From NCBI RefSeq assembly GCF_030388325.1, contig NZ_CP103794.1:186001-250000 (forward strand): 64,000 nucleotides of DNA, given 5' to 3'. Position 1 is the first letter of the stretch; each line of letters starts with the position of its first letter. Below are positions 61,501 through 64,000 of the stretch, one piece after another. Source of the stretch: Flavobacterium johnsoniae. Its GTDB lineage: Bacteria > Bacteroidota > Bacteroidia > Flavobacteriales > Flavobacteriaceae. Below the pieces are notes generated by a model. The model did not search any database. It was given only the letters and a program-made list of their open reading frames with translations, and was not told where the DNA came from. A program made the translations under genes and the position numbers.

Positions 61501-61740
61501 TTGGTCTTTCATACCCACATAAGAAATAACTAAAACATCTCCTGTTTTTGCTTTAATCTTATACTTTCCATCAAAATCGGTTTGCACTCCATTACTAGTT
61601 CCTTTTACCACAACATTCGCACCTGGAATTGGTCCGCTTCCATCTGATACAATTCCAGAAATTGTTTTTTCCTGTGCAAAAAATATTTGAACAGTAAACA
61701 AGAATACAAGAATTGCAAACCCTTTAATTTTCTTTTTCAT
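58549..61740 (-). CDS. SusC/RagA TonB-linked outer membrane protein
   Basis: A 1063-residue TonB-linked receptor. After a signal peptide (MKKKIKGFAILVFLFTVQIF) comes a carboxypeptidase-like regulatory domain (KTISGIVSDGSGPIPGANVV, about 24-105). The SusC signature plug follows, with YVIDGMPV and IESINVLKGQAASALYG. The rest is the barrel, ending IGFGMNFTF. It lies 11 bases upstream of the SusD gene and forms the import pair with it. A hairpin at 61863-61881 lies about 120 bases upstream of the start. Confidence 0.95.
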   Translation of the reverse strand: MKKKIKGFAILVFLFTVQIFFAQEKTISGIVSDGSGPIPGANVVVKGTSNGVQTDFDGKYKIKAKTGDVLVISYVGMKDQTITVGNASAVNVKMQEGGEQLEEVVVVTALGVKKSARAIGYATQEVKAADITRGNNNSLSGALQGKLAGVQITPSSGAPGASSQIVIRGARSFTGNNSPLYVIDGMPVASQPDFSTGNGVTGSDIANRAVDIDPNEIESINVLKGQAASALYGLRASNGVIVITTKSGKNSGQNGKPIITFNTSTSFETISKKPSTQNEYAQGSNGVFNPNASTNWGPKISELPNDPTYGGNVANALNGGVLKQGKYYVPQRAKAGLDPWVTPRAYNNINDFFNTGITINNSLNISQSTEKTNYSFGIGTSKQDGIIPETGMNRYTAKAVVDTKLNNEWKTGFSFNYIQTKINKSTSANDGAIVGVFAAPRSYDLKGIGYANPANSYDQIYYRPSVFNNPYWAANNNEFSEKTNRAFGNTYIQYSPIISSDGNQKLTVKYQVGVDSWTTNYRNIFEFGNKLDLSGQSSSAHLFGTTNDVINSLFTLNYNLNITKDINLNVLVGNEYNHQNTKEYDEVGTAFNFGGWPTIANARTITAEEYRRQIRTVGFFSNIELSFKNMLFLSGTIRKDIASNMPRGNRDFIYPSASLGFVVTELEGLKENSFLSYAKLRGSIAQVGQAGNYIGNYYTTPSYGGGFWSGQPIQYPLGGISSYISNNVQYDPNLKPQNTKSYEVGADLKFFNNRVGIEYTFSKQNSTDQIFSVPLAGSTGASSLVTNGGKMRNEVHELTLMLNPVRTKDFNWILNANFSKIDSYVEALANGVDNIFLGGFTTPQLRASVGDRFPVIYGTGYARDAQNKILVNSQGLPVADGELKVLGEVAPKFTLGGSTQFAYKRISLGAVVDWKNGGKIYSGSNNLMSYYGVDARTADRTSEFVFPGVKQDGTPNDIVRGGASDPNAQQQLQAALNGIAESAVFDASFVKLREVTLGYQFPKLLKNSLDLRASVFARNILLWSKMPNLDPEATQGNNNFSGGFEQWSMPQTKSIGFGMNFTF

Positions 61741-61862
61741 TTATAGCTTTTTTTAATTAAGGGGCGCAACTTAGAAAATTAAATTAATTTTAACAAGATT
61801 TTAAATACATTTAACATTAAATATTATAAAATAAAACTTACAAATAAATACAAAATAAAAAA

Positions 61863-61881
61863 CCGCCTATAAAATAGACGG
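61863..61881 (-). terminator. Hairpin with T run upstream of susC
   Basis: On the minus strand CCGTCTAT pairs with ATAGGCGG (one wobble pair) around TTT and is followed by TTTTTT. It lies within the 365-base gap 61741-62105 and could end a short RNA or act as an attenuator of the susC leader. Confidence 0.55.
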
Positions 61882-61997
61882 CTTGTTTATCCAAACCATT
61901 TTCACTAAAAGCGTACTAATTCAAAATAGTTAAAAATGAATATTTGGAAATATTTCTAAAAGTATTTAAGAGTTTAAAGCATATAATTAATTTTAGA

Positions 61998-62005
61998 CAA
62001 AAGTA
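61998..62005 (-). promoter_or_regulatory. Possible -7 box in the susC upstream gap
   Basis: The minus strand reads TACTTTTG, which matches TAnnTTTG. A transcript from here would reach the hairpin at 61863-61881 after about 110-130 bases. A -33 TTG is not found. Confidence 0.3.
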
Positions 62006-62050
62006 TTAGCAAATCCAACTTAAAAAAGGTCATTGAGGTCATAAAAACAA

Positions 62051-62083
62051 TAAAAAAAGCCAATAGTTAAACTATTGGCTTTT
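62051..62083 (-). terminator. Terminator after argS
   Basis: AGCCAATAGT pairs with ACTATTGGCT, with a T run on the minus strand. Confidence 0.85.
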
Positions 62084-62105
62084 CATTTCTCTTATTCTTG
62101 TTCTC

Positions 62106-63884
62106 TTACATTCTCTCAGGAACCTCAATCCCTAATAATTGGAATGCTGAGTTGATTACCTCAGCAACTTTTTGAGAAAGCTGTACTCTGAATATTTTTT
62201 TAGTCAAATCAATTTCTCCAAGAATATGAACAGACTGATAGAATGAATTATATTCTTTTACTAAATCATAAGTATAATTAGCAATTAACGCTGGACTATG
62301 ATTTTGTGCCGCATTCTGAATTATTTCTGGAAAAAGTTCGATTTGTTTTACCAATTCTTTTTCTTTTTCATGCAATTCTCCGATTTCGATTTTGTTAGAA
62401 AAATCAAAATCAGCTTTACGGATAATTGATTGAATTCTCGCGTATGTATATTGAATAAACGGACCTGTATTTCCTGCAAAATCAACAGATTCTGCTGGAT
62501 TAAACAAAATACGTTTTTTAGGATCTACTTTTAAAATGTAATATTTTAAAGCTCCAAGACCAATTGTTTTATACAATTTTGCTTTTTCTTCATCAGAATA
62601 GTAATCTAGCTTTCCTAAATCTTCTGAGATTTGTTTTGCTGTATCTGTCATATCTTGCATCAAATCATCTGCATCTACGACAGTTCCTTCACGGCTTTTC
62701 ATTTTTCCAGAAGGTAAATCAACCATTCCGTATGATAAATGATATAAACTTGAAGCCCAATCAAAACCTAATTTTTTTAAGATTAAGAATAATACTTTAA
62801 AATGATAATCTTGTTCATTTCCAACTGTGTAAACCATTCCCCCAACATCTGGCATGTCTTTTACACGCTGAATTGCGGTTCCGATATCTTGGGTCATATA
62901 AACCGCAGTTCCGTCAGAACGCAATACGATTTTACGATCCAAACCTTCGTCAGTCAAATCAATCCAAACAGAACCATCTGGATCTTTTTCAAAAACACCT
63001 TTATCTAAACCTACCTGAACAACATCTTTTCCTAATAAATAAGTGTTGCTTTCGTAGTAATATTTATCAAAATTAACTCCAAGATTTGTGTAAGTTGTTG
63101 CAAAACCTTCATAAACCCATTCGTTCATTTTTTTCCAAAGCTCAATTACTTTTTCGTCACCTGCTTCCCATTTCTTCAGCATATCTTGCGCTTCAATAAT
63201 AATTGGCGCTTGTTTTTTAGCTTCTTCTTCAGTTTTACCAGTTTCGATTAAGCTGTTAATTTCATTTTTGTAAGCTTTATCAAACTCAACATAATATTTC
63301 CCAACCAGTTTATCACCTTTTAAACCTGAAGTTTCTGGAGTTTCTCCGTTTCCGAATTTTTCCCAAGCCAACATCGATTTACAGATATGAATTCCTCGAT
63401 CGTTGATAATTTGAGTTTTGTATACTTTTTTTCCAGACGCTTTTAAAATTTCAGCAACAGAATATCCTAACAAATTGTTACGAACGTGGCCTAAATGCAG
63501 AGGTTTATTGGTATTTGGAGAAGAATATTCTACCATTACCGCTTTTTCGTCTGGATTTGGAGTTACATATCCAAATTTCTTGTTATCTCTAATTCCATTA
63601 AAGAAATTCACATAATAACTATCAGAAATTACAATATTCAAGAATCCTGAAACTACATTAAAGCGTGCAACTTCAGAAACATTTTCAACTAGATAATTTC
63701 CAATTTTATTTCCTAATTCAGCTGGATTACTTTTAATTACTTTCAACAATGGAAAAATAACCATTGTAATATCGCCTTCAAACTCTTTTCTGGTAGTTTG
63801 AAACTCAATTTTATCAACAGTAACATCAAATAATGCTTGTATTGCTTTTTGTATAGAAGGTGTAAGAATTTGTGATAATGACAT
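62106..63884 (-). CDS. argS: Arginyl-tRNA synthetase
   Basis: A 592-residue class I synthetase that charges tRNA-Arg. The N-terminal additional domain is at 1-110. The HIGH-type motif is HLGH at 130-133 (SSPNTNKPLHLGHVRNN), and the KMSK-like loop reads GKMKSREG. The DALR anticodon-binding domain at the end has FIQYTYARIQSIIRKA. Full length. The -7 box TATCTTTG on the minus strand lies at 63906-63913. Confidence 0.98.
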   Translation of the reverse strand: MSLSQILTPSIQKAIQALFDVTVDKIEFQTTRKEFEGDITMVIFPLLKVIKSNPAELGNKIGNYLVENVSEVARFNVVSGFLNIVISDSYYVNFFNGIRDNKKFGYVTPNPDEKAVMVEYSSPNTNKPLHLGHVRNNLLGYSVAEILKASGKKVYKTQIINDRGIHICKSMLAWEKFGNGETPETSGLKGDKLVGKYYVEFDKAYKNEINSLIETGKTEEEAKKQAPIIIEAQDMLKKWEAGDEKVIELWKKMNEWVYEGFATTYTNLGVNFDKYYYESNTYLLGKDVVQVGLDKGVFEKDPDGSVWIDLTDEGLDRKIVLRSDGTAVYMTQDIGTAIQRVKDMPDVGGMVYTVGNEQDYHFKVLFLILKKLGFDWASSLYHLSYGMVDLPSGKMKSREGTVVDADDLMQDMTDTAKQISEDLGKLDYYSDEEKAKLYKTIGLGALKYYILKVDPKKRILFNPAESVDFAGNTGPFIQYTYARIQSIIRKADFDFSNKIEIGELHEKEKELVKQIELFPEIIQNAAQNHSPALIANYTYDLVKEYNSFYQSVHILGEIDLTKKIFRVQLSQKVAEVINSAFQLLGIEVPERM

Positions 63885-63905
63885 GTAAACTTATTTTAAA
63901 GTGAG

Positions 63906-63913
63906 CAAAGATA
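63906..63913 (-). promoter_or_regulatory. Promoter -7 box of argS
   Basis: The minus strand reads TATCTTTG, 22 bases before the argS ATG. No good -33 TTG within 20 bases. Confidence 0.5.
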
Positions 63914-64000
63914 CTGCTTATTCATCAATTAGAGAAAATCAAAAACATATTAAATTCAGGAAAAGGATTAGAATTTATCAAAAAAACAGTTTTTTGAATT

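Noticed and set aside
1..64000. CRISPR arrays, insertion sequences, prophage or defence systems
   Set aside because: No direct-repeat array, transposase, integrase, phage structural gene or recognisable defence gene is present. The only mobile-like item is the GIY-YIG locus.

Overview
The window reads as chromosomal DNA of a Flavobacterium-like member of the Bacteroidota. The evidence is low GC, TTG and GTG starts, no Shine-Dalgarno sequences, many -7 boxes of the form TAnnTTTG (some with TTG 17-18 bases upstream), a SusC/SusD pair, a HmuY lipoprotein with a TonB-dependent receptor, GIN-domain (DUF2807) proteins, DUF6607, DUF5683, and a large LepB. I see no phage, insertion sequence, CRISPR array, rRNA or obvious genomic island. 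The only element that looks mobile is a tiny GIY-YIG endonuclease gene lodged between pieces of a tRNA-Pro.

Layout. 1-4204: a cut-off DUF4870 gene, then a PadR regulator, a PspC protein and two GIN-domain proteins, probably an envelope-stress operon. 4357-5304: trxB. 5420-6032: a tRNA-Pro(TGG) with a 5' fragment before it and a 3' fragment after it, the GIY-YIG gene between. 6168-8964: a secreted beta-helix protein and an RlpA-like protein. 9173-14503: parA, parB, DUF5683, dapB, lepB and WbqC. 14593-20842 (minus): a TPR protein, ribH, mutL, two rhomboid proteases and a membrane endonuclease/exonuclease/phosphatase protein. 21084-30374 (plus): recF, DUF2461, two glycosyltransferases, murB, a PaiB-like protein, an ECF sigma factor, TonB, DUF4184 and a PH-domain protein. 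30435-41347: an M48 protease, lipA, gap, a hybrid histidine kinase, lpxK, Nif3 with its coiled-coil partner, an alpha/beta hydrolase, a monooxygenase-fold protein and rluF. 41385-47623 (minus): a DUF4173 protein, a winged-helix regulator and a membrane protein sharing an operator motif, then corA, folD and ffh. 47882-52462 (minus): an MBOAT acyltransferase with two SGNH proteins, probably for O-acetylation of a surface polymer. 52741-56959: hmuY and its receptor, divergent from DUF6607. 57104-63884 (minus): SusD, SusC and argS.

Most genes are housekeeping or genus-typical. What stands out is the spaces between them. Many short intergenic regions carry a palindrome built from repeated short words, in several distinct families, some occurring twice here. 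The other points worth a second look are the tRNA-Pro/GIY-YIG locus, a palindromic operator (ACTTTG-N5-CAAAGT) used twice in one cluster, a zinc-ribbon protein that has lost all four cysteines, and a MutL whose endonuclease motifs are degenerate.
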